Assembly (NCBI GenBank): GCA_052246295.1
Contig: JBQQCO010000033.1
Reading direction: 5' to 3' (one strand)
Source of the DNA: Piscibacillus sp052246295
GTDB lineage: Bacteria > Bacillota > Bacilli > Bacillales > Alkalibacillaceae
DNA: 20,665 bases
A program made the translations under genes and the position numbers. The notes below the pieces were generated by a model. It did not search any database and was not told the origin of the DNA. It was given only the letters and a program-made list of their open reading frames with translations. This document shows positions 14,334 through 20,664 of the stretch, piece by piece (the first letter of the stretch is position 1; each line of letters begins with the position of its first letter).

Positions 14334-14876
14334 TTACGATGACTTGATTAAGATATCATAGTTTTCCTTAGATTTCTCTATTACACTATGACGTGGCGCT
14401 TTAGCAAAATAACCTAATGCAATCCAGTCTCTTAATGAAATACCGACGTTTAATGCAAGACATAATATAATGATAGGATAATACATTGGGAATCCTATTA
14501 ATGCTAACATTAATGGCATTGTAATCATTAGTGTAGGTGCTAACATTGTCAAAATAGAAGTTCGTTTGGACAAGTTAGATTTCATTTGAATTTTTAAGAA
14601 TGGAATATATTTATATTTAATGATCCAACGAAAATGAAATTCTTTGTCTGTAAACATTAAAGGTATTGCATGTGTTAATTTGTGTAATAAAGGAATTAAA
14701 ATTATACTACTTAACACAATATATATGCTAGGTGCTTTTATTGTAACACCTGAATAGATAATTGAAAATGGTACATATATGGTTAAAAAAGTTAGAAGAC
14801 CTAATAAGGTAGACAAAATGACTAACCTATTATAACCAAGCTCTTTTGTGACATTAATAGATTTCCAGCACGTCAT
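14334..14876 (-). CDS. DUF3267-type membrane protein (YhaJ-like)
   Basis: A 180-residue membrane protein with four to five hydrophobic segments (about 19-42, 50-66, 108-128, 130-150) and the layout of DUF3267, a putative membrane zincin family. The family motif HExxH is expected in the second segment; here it reads H65-K-L-T-H69, so the catalytic Glu is Lys. The following IPLMFTDKEFHFRW is family-like. The ATG at 14876 is seven bases after AAGGAGG. A clear sigma-A promoter lies 67-95 bases upstream. B. subtilis yhaJ, between hpr and prsA, is probably the positional equivalent, but I have not confirmed that it belongs to this family. Function unknown; a peptidase role is doubtful given the motif. 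Confidence 0.78.
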   Translation of the reverse strand: MTCWKSINVTKELGYNRLVILSTLLGLLTFLTIYVPFSIIYSGVTIKAPSIYIVLSSIILIPLLHKLTHAIPLMFTDKEFHFRWIIKYKYIPFLKIQMKSNLSKRTSILTMLAPTLMITMPLMLALIGFPMYYPIIILCLALNVGISLRDWIALGYFAKAPRHSVIEKSKENYDILIKSS

Positions 14877-14909
14877 AATAGGGCCTCCTTCTCAGTTGTT
14901 ATATTCGTT

Positions 14910-14929
14910 TTTAAAAGTATTCTTTTAAA
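14910..14929 (-). promoter_or_regulatory. Perfect short hairpin in the DUF3267 operon leader
   Basis: TTTAAAAG (14910-14917) and CTTTTAAA (14922-14929) are exact reverse complements with a 4-base loop. They lie just downstream of the expected transcription start, 34-53 bases before the start codon. This could be an operator or an mRNA 5' hairpin; it is AT-rich and the role is unproven. Confidence 0.4.
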
Positions 14930-14942
14930 TAGCTCTCAACGA

Positions 14943-14971
14943 ATAATACGCTGATTAGAGGAAAATTTCAA
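14943..14971 (-). promoter_or_regulatory. Sigma-A promoter of the DUF3267 operon
   Basis: On the minus strand TTGAAA (14971-14966) and TATTAT (14948-14943) are separated by 17 bases, close to the consensus in both boxes and spacing. Confidence 0.75.
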
Positions 14972-15002
14972 CCCTTTTTTTATAATTTTTTTTGAGAATC
15001 AT

Positions 15003-15055
15003 AAAAAAGGACTTTAAATACCATTATGACAGTGCTCATGTCTAATTATTTAAAG
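15003..15055 (-). terminator. Probable terminator of hpr
   Basis: CTTTAAATA (15012-15020) mirrors TATTTAAAG (15047-15055), with an inner GACA/TGTC pair (15028-15031 with 15039-15042). Reading leftward it is followed by a run of six T (15008-15003). The stem is AT-rich and its outer arm overlaps the last codons of hpr, so it is weaker than the other terminators here. Confidence 0.5.
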
Positions 15056-15576
15056 CTTGTTTCTTCACTTAAACTTTCAAGCGATCGATCCAAAATTTCC
15101 AAATATTCATCACCATATAAATGTTTAACAATTGACTCTAAATCTTGAAATTCTGGAAATCTTCCATATATGTCTTTCAAAGGTAAAGAAGCATTCATGA
15201 CACTGTTGCGTTCAGGGTCATGATCTTCCATTGTTGCCTCAAACAATTTAACACCTTCTTCAGTTAATTTCACATAGGTGTTACGTTTATCCTCTTCTTT
15301 CTTTGAGAAAGTTAAAAGACCTTGTTGTTCTAGTTTTTTAGAAAAGTTAAATGCAGTTGAAACATGCATCACACCAAATTTAGAAATCTCTGAAATAGTT
15401 GCTCCTTTTAAATGATAAGCAATCCATAAAACATGATGTTCATTTAAATTCAAATCAAATGGTTTGACCCAATCCTGCCAATCTTTTTCAATTGCTTTCC
15501 AGATGGCTTTTGTCAGTTGGGCCATTTTATGTGAATAAAGGATGGCTTCTTGTAAGGAATATTCTTTATGATTCAC
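15046..15576 (-). CDS. hpr: MarR-family transition-state regulator Hpr (ScoC)
   Basis: DNA-binding repressor that controls exoprotease, peptide transport and sporulation genes in Bacillus. The 176-residue protein carries the unmistakable Hpr core: AIEKDWQDWVKPFDLNLNEH, then HVLWIAYHLKGATISEISKF and GVMHVSTAFNFSKKLEQQGL form the winged helix-turn-helix, and KKEEDKRNTYVKLTEEG the wing. The C-terminal part keeps the YGRFPEFQDLESIVKHLYGD pattern. It is a little shorter than B. subtilis Hpr (about 203), mainly in the tail. The start is GTG at 15576-15574, eight bases after AAGGAG. A TAAAAT-like -10 is visible upstream on the minus strand but no good -35. The location near prsA matches B. subtilis. 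Confidence 0.96.
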   Translation of the reverse strand: MNHKEYSLQEAILYSHKMAQLTKAIWKAIEKDWQDWVKPFDLNLNEHHVLWIAYHLKGATISEISKFGVMHVSTAFNFSKKLEQQGLLTFSKKEEDKRNTYVKLTEEGVKLFEATMEDHDPERNSVMNASLPLKDIYGRFPEFQDLESIVKHLYGDEYLEILDRSLESLSEETSFK

Positions 15577-15631
15577 CTAACCGACTCCTTGATTTTGATA
15601 TTGTTTGTCTAATATTTTAACATAAGTTCTT

Positions 15632-15672
15632 AAAAAAATAGAGTTGGCAACAAGCTTCCTGTTGCCAACTCT
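15632..15672 (-). terminator. Terminator of the OpuAR-type repressor gene
   Basis: A perfect 12-bp stem (15640-15651 with 15661-15672) with a 9-base loop. On the minus strand it is followed by a T-tract (15638-15632). It separates the repressor gene from hpr. Confidence 0.93.
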
Positions 15673-15677
15673 TAGCA

Positions 15678-16163
15678 TTACTGGTCATATTGACTAATTT
15701 GTTTAAAAACTTCCTCTAAAGAATGGTGAAACTTAATTGCTTCATTTAATTTAGTGTTCAAACTATCTGACTTAATATTGGAATCATTAACATCAGATTG
15801 AATGGACTTGAGGCTACTCACCTGTTGATCTAACGCGTCTAACCAACGTTTTACATAGGTCTTCATAAATTTATCGTAAAGGTCTTTTTTTGCTTGATAT
15901 AGGTCTTTACGTGCCCCTTTTATAAATACTTTCTCAACTAAGTTGTAATCCAACAATGTTCTTGTGGCATTACTCATAGCAGTCTTGCTTTTACCAAGTG
16001 CTTCTTTCATATCATCAAGCGTCATAGGTTTGTCATTAAAGAATAAAGTAACGAACAGCTGAGCTTCAGTTTTATTTAATGAAAACATCTCTAAAGTTTT
16101 AGAGAACTCAGATATTAATTGATTGTTTACATGTTCGAATCGTGCAGCATGAGTTCCATTCAT
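15678..16163 (-). CDS. opuAR: GbsR-family repressor of the betaine transporter operon (OpuAR-like)
   Basis: A 161-residue MarR-type regulator of the GbsR group. The winged helix-turn-helix spans about residues 28-95 (LNKTEAQLFVTLFFNDKPMTLDDMKEALGKSKTAMSNATRTLL, recognition helix around KSKTAMSNATRTLL), followed by helical dimerisation segments. GbsR-type proteins sense choline or betaine-related ligands and repress osmolyte genes; OpuAR is the member that represses a neighbouring opuA operon. Here the gene is divergent from opuAA across a spacer with a perfect palindrome, which supports that identity. The nearest good ribosome binding site (AAAGGAGGCC) is an unusual 16 bases before the ATG, with ATT ATT directly preceding it; the site also overlaps a small AAAGG/CCTTT hairpin. 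Ligand cannot be read from sequence. Confidence 0.88.
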   Translation of the reverse strand: MNGTHAARFEHVNNQLISEFSKTLEMFSLNKTEAQLFVTLFFNDKPMTLDDMKEALGKSKTAMSNATRTLLDYNLVEKVFIKGARKDLYQAKKDLYDKFMKTYVKRWLDALDQQVSSLKSIQSDVNDSNIKSDSLNTKLNEAIKFHHSLEEVFKQISQYDQ

Positions 16164-16202
16164 AATAATTTTGAAAAGGCCTCCTTTACGAAGTCTATTC
16201 TT

Positions 16203-16234
16203 ACTTTACAACAAAACTTCTTAAATTCAAACTT
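16203..16234 (-). promoter_or_regulatory. Candidate opuAR promoter with operator core over the -35
   Basis: On the minus strand TTGAAT (16230-16225) and TAAAGT (16208-16203) are 16 bases apart. The -35 forms part of AAGTTTGAAT (16234-16225), the same 10-mer found over the opuA promoter. This suggests autoregulation. The promoter is only a moderate match. Confidence 0.5.
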
Positions 16235-16290
16235 TTCCTTCTAGGAGTATAACGAAGAAAAAGTAAGTAAATTTGACTATTTCGTAACTC

Positions 16291-16320
16291 AAGTTCGTTA
16301 AGTTTGAACTTAACGAACTT
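16291..16320. promoter_or_regulatory. Perfect 14+14 bp palindrome, likely OpuAR operator
   Basis: AAGTTCGTTAAGTT (16291-16304) and AACTTAACGAACTT (16307-16320) are exact reverse complements around a TG centre. The palindrome lies midway between the divergent opuAR and opuAA genes, and its core AAGTTTGAAC recurs with one change at 16225-16234 (inverted) and 16345-16354. No T-tract follows, so it is not a terminator. It is the best candidate for the repressor's main binding site. Confidence 0.8.
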
Positions 16321-16344
16321 TATAAACTGAAATTCCTGTTTATT

Positions 16345-16377
16345 AAGTTTGAATTATATCCAATTAATCTATATAGT
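16345..16377 (+). promoter_or_regulatory. Sigma-A promoter of the opuA operon with overlapping operator core
   Basis: TTGAAT (16349-16354), a 17-base spacer and TATAGT (16372-16377) give a good sigma-A promoter, with a leader of roughly 75 bases to the GTG start of opuAA. The 10-mer AAGTTTGAAT (16345-16354) contains the -35 box, so a protein bound there would block polymerase. Confidence 0.75.
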
Positions 16378-16459
16378 AGTAAGAGTGATTTGTTACAGAC
16401 AGTTTACAAATGGTTACAAAATAATAAGAAAAAAGTCGTATTAAGAGAGGTGAAAGAAC

Positions 16460-17659
16460 GTGCCGGTTATTGAAGTTAATAATTTATCAAAGATTTTTGG
16501 TAAAAGAACTAAAGAGGCACAAAGGTTATTAGATGAGGGTTTCTCAAAAGAAGAAATCTTAGATAAAACAGGTTGTACAGTTGGTGTTAATCGTGCCAGC
16601 TTTGAAGTGGAAGAAGGCGAAGTTTTCGTTATTATGGGTTTATCAGGTAGTGGTAAATCAACTCTAGTACGTTTACTTAATAGATTAATTGAACCAACTG
16701 AAGGCGATGTTGAAGTTGACGGAGAGAATTTAGCTACAATGAATAAGGAAAACCTCCGTAAAGTGCGTCGTGAGAAAATGAGTATGGTTTTCCAAAAGTT
16801 CGCTTTATTCCCATTTCGAACAGTACTTGAAAACACTGAATTCGGTTTGGAGGTTCAGGGAGTTCCAAAAGAGGAACGTTCTGAAAAGGCTAAAGAAGCA
16901 TTAGAACTAGTAGGTTTAGGTAGTTTTGTTGATCAACTACCAAGTCAGCTATCAGGTGGTATGCAGCAGCGTGTGGGTTTAGCACGTGCACTAGCAAATG
17001 ATCCTGAAGTTCTGTTAATGGATGAAGCATTCTCAGCATTGGATCCACTTATTCGTAAAGATATGCAAGATGAATTACTAGATTTACAGGAGACTATGCA
17101 GAAAACTATCATCTTCATCACACATGATTTAGATGAAGCTCTACGTATCGGTGATCGTATTGCATTAATGAAAGATGGTTCAATTGTGCAAATTGGTTCT
17201 CCTGAAGAAATTTTAATTAATCCAGCGAATGACTACGTAGAGAAGTTCGTTGAAGATGTAGATCGTTCTAAAGTACTTACTGCAGAAAAAATAATGAAAC
17301 GACCTGAAACGGTTGATATTGATAAACACGGCCCTCGTGTTGCATTAGAACGTATTCGTGAACAAGGATTATCTAGTATTTACGTAGTAGATCGCTCGCG
17401 TAATTTGAAAGGTTATGTAACTGCTGATGACGTGTCAGAAGCTAGAAAACAAGGAGTATCAGATCTTAAAGGAATTCTAAGGACTGATATGCCTAAAGTT
17501 GAAAAAGATACGTCTATTCAAGAAATTTTTGAATTAATACATGATGCTCCAGTACCAGTTGCGGTCGTAGAAGATCAAAAACTTAGAGGAATTATTGTAC
17601 GTGGAGCCGTAATTGCAGCGTTGGCAAATGGGAATGAGGTGAACGGAGATGATGCATAA
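16460..17659 (+). CDS. opuAA: Glycine betaine ABC transporter ATPase with tandem CBS domains
   Basis: A 399-residue energy-coupling subunit of the OpuA/Gbu-type betaine importer. The N-terminal extension KRTKEAQRLLDEGFSKEEIL is typical of OpuAA/ProV. Walker A GLSGSGKST lies at 60-68, the Q-loop near Q112, signature LSGGMQQR at 164-171, Walker B LLMDEA at 185-190 and H-loop His222. Two CBS domains follow (about 275-325 and 335-392); in lactococcal OpuA these sense ionic strength and gate transport. The start is GTG at 16460, six bases after GAGGTGA. The last 11 bases overlap opuAB. It is the first gene of the four-gene operon, transcribed from the promoter overlapping the repressor core site. 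All ATPase motifs are intact. Confidence 0.97.
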   Translation: MPVIEVNNLSKIFGKRTKEAQRLLDEGFSKEEILDKTGCTVGVNRASFEVEEGEVFVIMGLSGSGKSTLVRLLNRLIEPTEGDVEVDGENLATMNKENLRKVRREKMSMVFQKFALFPFRTVLENTEFGLEVQGVPKEERSEKAKEALELVGLGSFVDQLPSQLSGGMQQRVGLARALANDPEVLLMDEAFSALDPLIRKDMQDELLDLQETMQKTIIFITHDLDEALRIGDRIALMKDGSIVQIGSPEEILINPANDYVEKFVEDVDRSKVLTAEKIMKRPETVDIDKHGPRVALERIREQGLSSIYVVDRSRNLKGYVTADDVSEARKQGVSDLKGILRTDMPKVEKDTSIQEIFELIHDAPVPVAVVEDQKLRGIIVRGAVIAALANGNEVNGDDA

Positions 17660-18542
17660 TATTCTTGGATTAACCGTATTAAGCTTTATGACATCTATGC
17701 AAGAGTTTTTTCAAAATACAATTCCAGTAGCTGAAGGTGTGGATTGGGCTGAAGAAAAGATTAAAGAACAGTTTAGTTGGTTCTTTGACCCTATTAAGAA
17801 TGATTTTGGCGATTTTATTGAAAATTTTGCTGAAATGTTATCCAACGTACCAGCAGCCATAATTATTCTGATCATTGTTGTATTAGCATTCTTTATCTCT
17901 GGGAAGCGTGTATTTTTACCTATTTTTACATTAATAGGGTTGTTGTTTATCTATAACCAGCAGTTATGGGAACAATTAATGTTCACTTTAACGCTTGTAA
18001 TTGTCGCGAGTGCGATTTCTGTGATTGTTGGTATCCCAGTAGGTATTTTAATGTCTAAGAGTTCGATTGCTGAGGCAATCATAAAACCAATTCTTGACTT
18101 TATGCAGACAATGCCTGCCTTTGTTTACTTAATTCCAGCCGTTGTGTTCTTTGGTATTGGAATGGTGCCTGGTGTGTTCGCATCATTTATATTTGCAACG
18201 CCACCAGTTGTTCGTTTTACAAACTTAGGAATACGACAAGTATCAAAAGAGTTAGTAGAAGCTTCAGATGCATTTGGTGCAACAGGAACACAGAAGTTAT
18301 TTAAAGTTGAACTACCAATGGCTAAAACAACAATTATGGCGGGTGTAAACCAAACGGTTATGTTATCTCTATCCATGGTTGTTATTGCGTCAATGATCGG
18401 TGCACCTGGATTAGGCCGTGATGTACTATCTGCGTTACAACGTTCTGAATCTGGTGCAGGATTTGTTGCAGGTCTAGGAATTGTAATTCTAGCGATTATT
18501 ATTGACCGTATTACACAAAACTTAAATAGCAAAAAAGCTTAG
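17649..18542 (+). CDS. opuAB: Glycine betaine ABC transporter permease
   Basis: A 297-residue inner-membrane subunit. An N-terminal amphipathic region (VDWAEEKIKEQFSWFFDPIK, about 31-60) precedes the hydrophobic segments (about 73-89, 93-106, 113-138, 155-180, 230-255 and 270-287). The ABC-permease coupling (EAA) loop LVEASDAFGATGTQKLFKVELPMA contacts the ATPase, and PAFVYLIPAVVFFGIGMVPG is strongly conserved in the ProW/OpuAB family. The start ATG-ATG lies inside the end of opuAA, with AGGTGA upstream, so translation is coupled. Length is close to that of B. subtilis OpuAB (about 282). It does not carry a fused binding domain; binding is supplied by the two lipoproteins encoded next. Confidence 0.96.
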   Translation: MMHNILGLTVLSFMTSMQEFFQNTIPVAEGVDWAEEKIKEQFSWFFDPIKNDFGDFIENFAEMLSNVPAAIIILIIVVLAFFISGKRVFLPIFTLIGLLFIYNQQLWEQLMFTLTLVIVASAISVIVGIPVGILMSKSSIAEAIIKPILDFMQTMPAFVYLIPAVVFFGIGMVPGVFASFIFATPPVVRFTNLGIRQVSKELVEASDAFGATGTQKLFKVELPMAKTTIMAGVNQTVMLSLSMVVIASMIGAPGLGRDVLSALQRSESGAGFVAGLGIVILAIIIDRITQNLNSKKA

Positions 18543-18548
18543 TTGTGT

Positions 18549-18567
18549 AACTTCATTTATTGAAGTT
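18549..18567 (+). repeat. Intercistronic hairpin between opuAB and the binding-protein genes
   Basis: AACTTCA (18549-18555) and TGAAGTT (18561-18567) are exact complements with a 5-base loop. They lie seven bases after the opuAB stop codon. No T-tract follows, so full termination is unlikely. It may be a processing or stability element that lets the binding proteins be made in excess over the transporter; that is inference. Confidence 0.5.
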
Positions 18568-18603
18568 TCCATATAAAATTTTTGAAGGGGAGTTGATTAA
18601 ATC

Positions 18604-19479
18604 ATGTTTAAAACATGGAAATCAATTAGTTTATTAGTAATGATGGCTTTAGTATTAGTTCTTGCAGCTTGTGGAGGCTCAGGAGATGGAGAAGAAAGCA
18701 AAGAGGTTGAATTAACTTACGTTGAGTGGGACTCAGAAATTGCCTCAAGTCATGTTGTTGGAAAAGTTCTTGAAGATTTAGGTTATGACGTTACGTTGAC
18801 TCCAATTGATAACGCAATTATGTGGGAGTCAGTTGCAAATGGAGAAGCTGATGGTATGGTAGCGGCTTGGTTACCAGCTACTCACGGTGACCTATATGAA
18901 GATCACAAAGATAGCTTAGTTGATCTAGGTGAAAACTTAGAAGGTGCTAAAATTGGTCTAGTTGTACCGGAGTATATGGATGTTGAGTCAATCTCAGATC
19001 TTGAAAATTATGCAGATGAATTAGGCCAAAAAATTACTGGTATTGAACCAGGTGCTGGTGTAGTAAAAGCAGCTGAAAGTGCAGTAGAAACTTACCCAGA
19101 GCTTGAAGGTTGGTCTGTAGAGACTTCATCAAGTGGTGCAATGGCTACAGCATTAGGTGAAGCAATTGAGAATGAAGAGCCTGTTGTTGTGACAGGTTGG
19201 ACACCTCACTGGAAGTTCGCAAAATATGACCTTAAATATTTAGAAGACCCAGAACTATCGTTTGGTGAAGAAGAAGTTATTAAAACAATGGTTCGTGAAG
19301 GTTTAGAAGAAGATCTCCCGAATGTTTATAAAGTTCTAGACCAGTTTAACTGGGAAACTACAGATATGGAAGAAGTTATGTTAGAAATAAGTAATGGTGC
19401 ATCTGCAGAAGAAGCAGCTGCAAACTGGGTTGAAAACAACGAAGAGAAAGTAGCAGAGTGGACAGAAGGAGTGGAATAA
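18604..19479 (+). CDS. opuAC: Glycine betaine-binding lipoprotein, first copy (permuted order relative to B. subtilis OpuAC)
   Basis: Extracellular substrate-binding lipoprotein of the OpuA importer, 291 residues. The signal peptide has lipobox LAAC (Cys23). The half containing LTYVEWDSEIASSHVVGKVL, AAWLPATH and GLVVPEYMDVESISDLE comes first (about 34-138). The half containing ITGIEPGAGV, VVTGWTPHWKF and KYLEDP comes second (about 142-291). Residues expected to form the betaine site are all present: W42, W89 with H94, and W199. The protein is very acidic, as expected for an exposed protein of a salt-adapted cell. AAGGGGAG lies 11 bases before the ATG. As I recall B. subtilis OpuAC, it has the opposite order of halves, which the next gene shows. 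Identification as a betaine-type binding protein is firm; exact ligand is not. Confidence 0.95.
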   Translation: MFKTWKSISLLVMMALVLVLAACGGSGDGEESKEVELTYVEWDSEIASSHVVGKVLEDLGYDVTLTPIDNAIMWESVANGEADGMVAAWLPATHGDLYEDHKDSLVDLGENLEGAKIGLVVPEYMDVESISDLENYADELGQKITGIEPGAGVVKAAESAVETYPELEGWSVETSSSGAMATALGEAIENEEPVVVTGWTPHWKFAKYDLKYLEDPELSFGEEEVIKTMVREGLEEDLPNVYKVLDQFNWETTDMEEVMLEISNGASAEEAAANWVENNEEKVAEWTEGVE

Positions 19480-19483
19480 TTAC

Positions 19484-20404
19484 ATGAAGCTGTTCTACAA
19501 AGGCTTAATTACTCTAATTTTGCTTATGCTAATTGCAGCATGTGGTGATTCTGAATCAGCCGATGAAGGAACTAACAACAGTGATAATTCAGAGAGTAAT
19601 TATAGTGAAAATGTAGGCTATACGATCACTGGTATTGAGCCAGGCGCTGGGATTACTGTAACAACTGAAAAAGCTATTGAAGAGTACGATAATTTAAGTG
19701 GATGGACATTAGAAACGTCATCAACAGCAGCAATGGTAACAGCATTAGAAGAAGCTATTTCTAATGAAGAACCAATTGTTGTGACTGGTTGGAACCCGCA
19801 TTGGAAATTTGCGAAGTTCCCAGACTTAAAGTATCTTGATGATCCTAAAGGAATTTATGGTGAAGCAGAAAATATTCAAACTTTAGCTAAAAGTGGTCTA
19901 CAGGATGAAAAACCAAACGCGTATAAACTTCTTGATCAGTTTGAATGGGATGTAGAAGACATGGAAGAAATCATGTATGAATCTCAAGAAACTGGTGAAT
20001 CAATTGATGAGGTTGCAACGCGTTGGGTAGAAGATAATCGTGACAAAGTCGACGCATGGCTTGAAGGCGTTGAAGATGTTGATGGTGTAGAAGTTGAACT
20101 AGCTTCAACACCATGGGATTCTGAACGTGCTTCTTCAAGCGTATTAAAACTTGCAATGGAAGAAAAAGGCTTTAATGTAACAGTAACGCCTGTAGACGTT
20201 GCAGCAGTATTCGAGGCAGTAGGAAGTGGCGATGTTGATGCTACTGCGGCTGCTTGGTTACCATTTACACATGCTGACTTCTACGAAAATGTTAAAGATA
20301 ACGTTGAAGATCTAGGTCCGAACCTTGAAGGTGCCAAAATTGGCTTAGTTGTTCCAGAATACATGGACATTGAATCAATTGAAGACTTAGAGCCAGCTGA
20401 ATAA
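19484..20404 (+). CDS. opuAC: Glycine betaine-binding lipoprotein, second copy (B. subtilis OpuAC order)
   Basis: A 306-residue lipoprotein with lipobox IAAC (Cys20) and a Ser/Asn/Asp-rich linker (about 21-44). The half with YTITGIEPGAGI, VVTGWNPHWKF and KYLDDPKG comes first (about 45-197). The half with LASTPWDSERASSSVLKLAM, AAWLPFTH and GLVVPEYMDIESIEDLE comes second (about 200-303). This is a circular permutation of the preceding protein and agrees with B. subtilis OpuAC as I recall it. The ligand-site residues are W103, W211, W258 and H263; W74 of the first copy's MWE motif is replaced by F243. The gene begins four bases after the previous stop, with AAGGAG about 12 bases upstream inside that gene, so the two are coupled. 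A strong terminator follows. Confidence 0.94.
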   Translation: MKLFYKGLITLILLMLIAACGDSESADEGTNNSDNSESNYSENVGYTITGIEPGAGITVTTEKAIEEYDNLSGWTLETSSTAAMVTALEEAISNEEPIVVTGWNPHWKFAKFPDLKYLDDPKGIYGEAENIQTLAKSGLQDEKPNAYKLLDQFEWDVEDMEEIMYESQETGESIDEVATRWVEDNRDKVDAWLEGVEDVDGVEVELASTPWDSERASSSVLKLAMEEKGFNVTVTPVDVAAVFEAVGSGDVDATAAAWLPFTHADFYENVKDNVEDLGPNLEGAKIGLVVPEYMDIESIEDLEPAE

Positions 20405-20412
20405 TTGTTATT

Positions 20413-20446
20413 AAAACTCGGTTGAATTCGTTCAACCGAGTTTTTT
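20413..20446 (+). terminator. Terminator of the opuA operon
   Basis: A perfect 14-bp stem (20413-20426 with 20431-20444) with a TTCG loop and a run of six T (20441-20446), starting 9 bases after the last stop codon. Confidence 0.95.
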
Positions 20447-20475
20447 ATAGGATTATAAAATATGAAGGTAGATTA

Positions 20476-20664
20476 TCGATCGAGAGTGTTTGAATGTATG
20501 TAGGGAGACATGAATTGTTGATATAGAACGTGATAATGTAGATAGGGAAGCGCGAAATGTCGATTGGGAGCGTGGAAATTTAGATAGGGAAGCGCGAAAT
20601 GTCGATTGGGAGCGTGGAAATTTAGATAGGGAAGCGCGAAATGTCGATTGGGAGCGTGGAAATT
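20476..20664. repeat. Tandem array of 21-bp units (42-bp higher-order repeat), cut by the window edge
   Basis: Nine in-phase 21-base units can be laid out from 20476. Units one to three (20476, 20497, 20518) are degenerate. From 20539 two alternating unit types, TAGATAGGGAAGCGCGAAAT+G and TCGATTGGGAGCGTGGAAAT+T, make three identical 42-base repeats, and the array runs off the window. The two types match at 14 of 21 positions. There are no spacers, so it is not a CRISPR. The units are richer in G and C than the flanks. Because 21 is a multiple of 3, reading frames stay open. On the minus strand one frame is open for 70 codons from the window edge to a stop at 20455-20453, but no start is visible. 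Confidence 0.92.

Noticed and set aside
16291..16320. Palindrome as a bidirectional terminator
   Set aside because: It lies between divergent genes, lacks T-tracts, and its core recurs over both promoters, which fits an operator.
16441..16836. 131-codon minus-strand reading frame inside opuAA
   Set aside because: It is the complement of a well-defined ABC ATPase gene, has no domain pattern, and no ribosome binding site was noted.
18125..18532. 135-codon minus-strand reading frame inside opuAB
   Set aside because: It is antisense to a conserved permease, its composition is a shadow of membrane codons, and it has no family features.
18604..20404. Second binding protein as a frameshifted, truncated or misassembled copy of the first
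   Set aside because: It has its own intact signal peptide, lipobox, linker, stop codon and terminator, all ligand residues, and the half order recalled for B. subtilis OpuAC.
20476..20664. CRISPR array
   Set aside because: Units are contiguous with no variable spacers and no cas genes are near.
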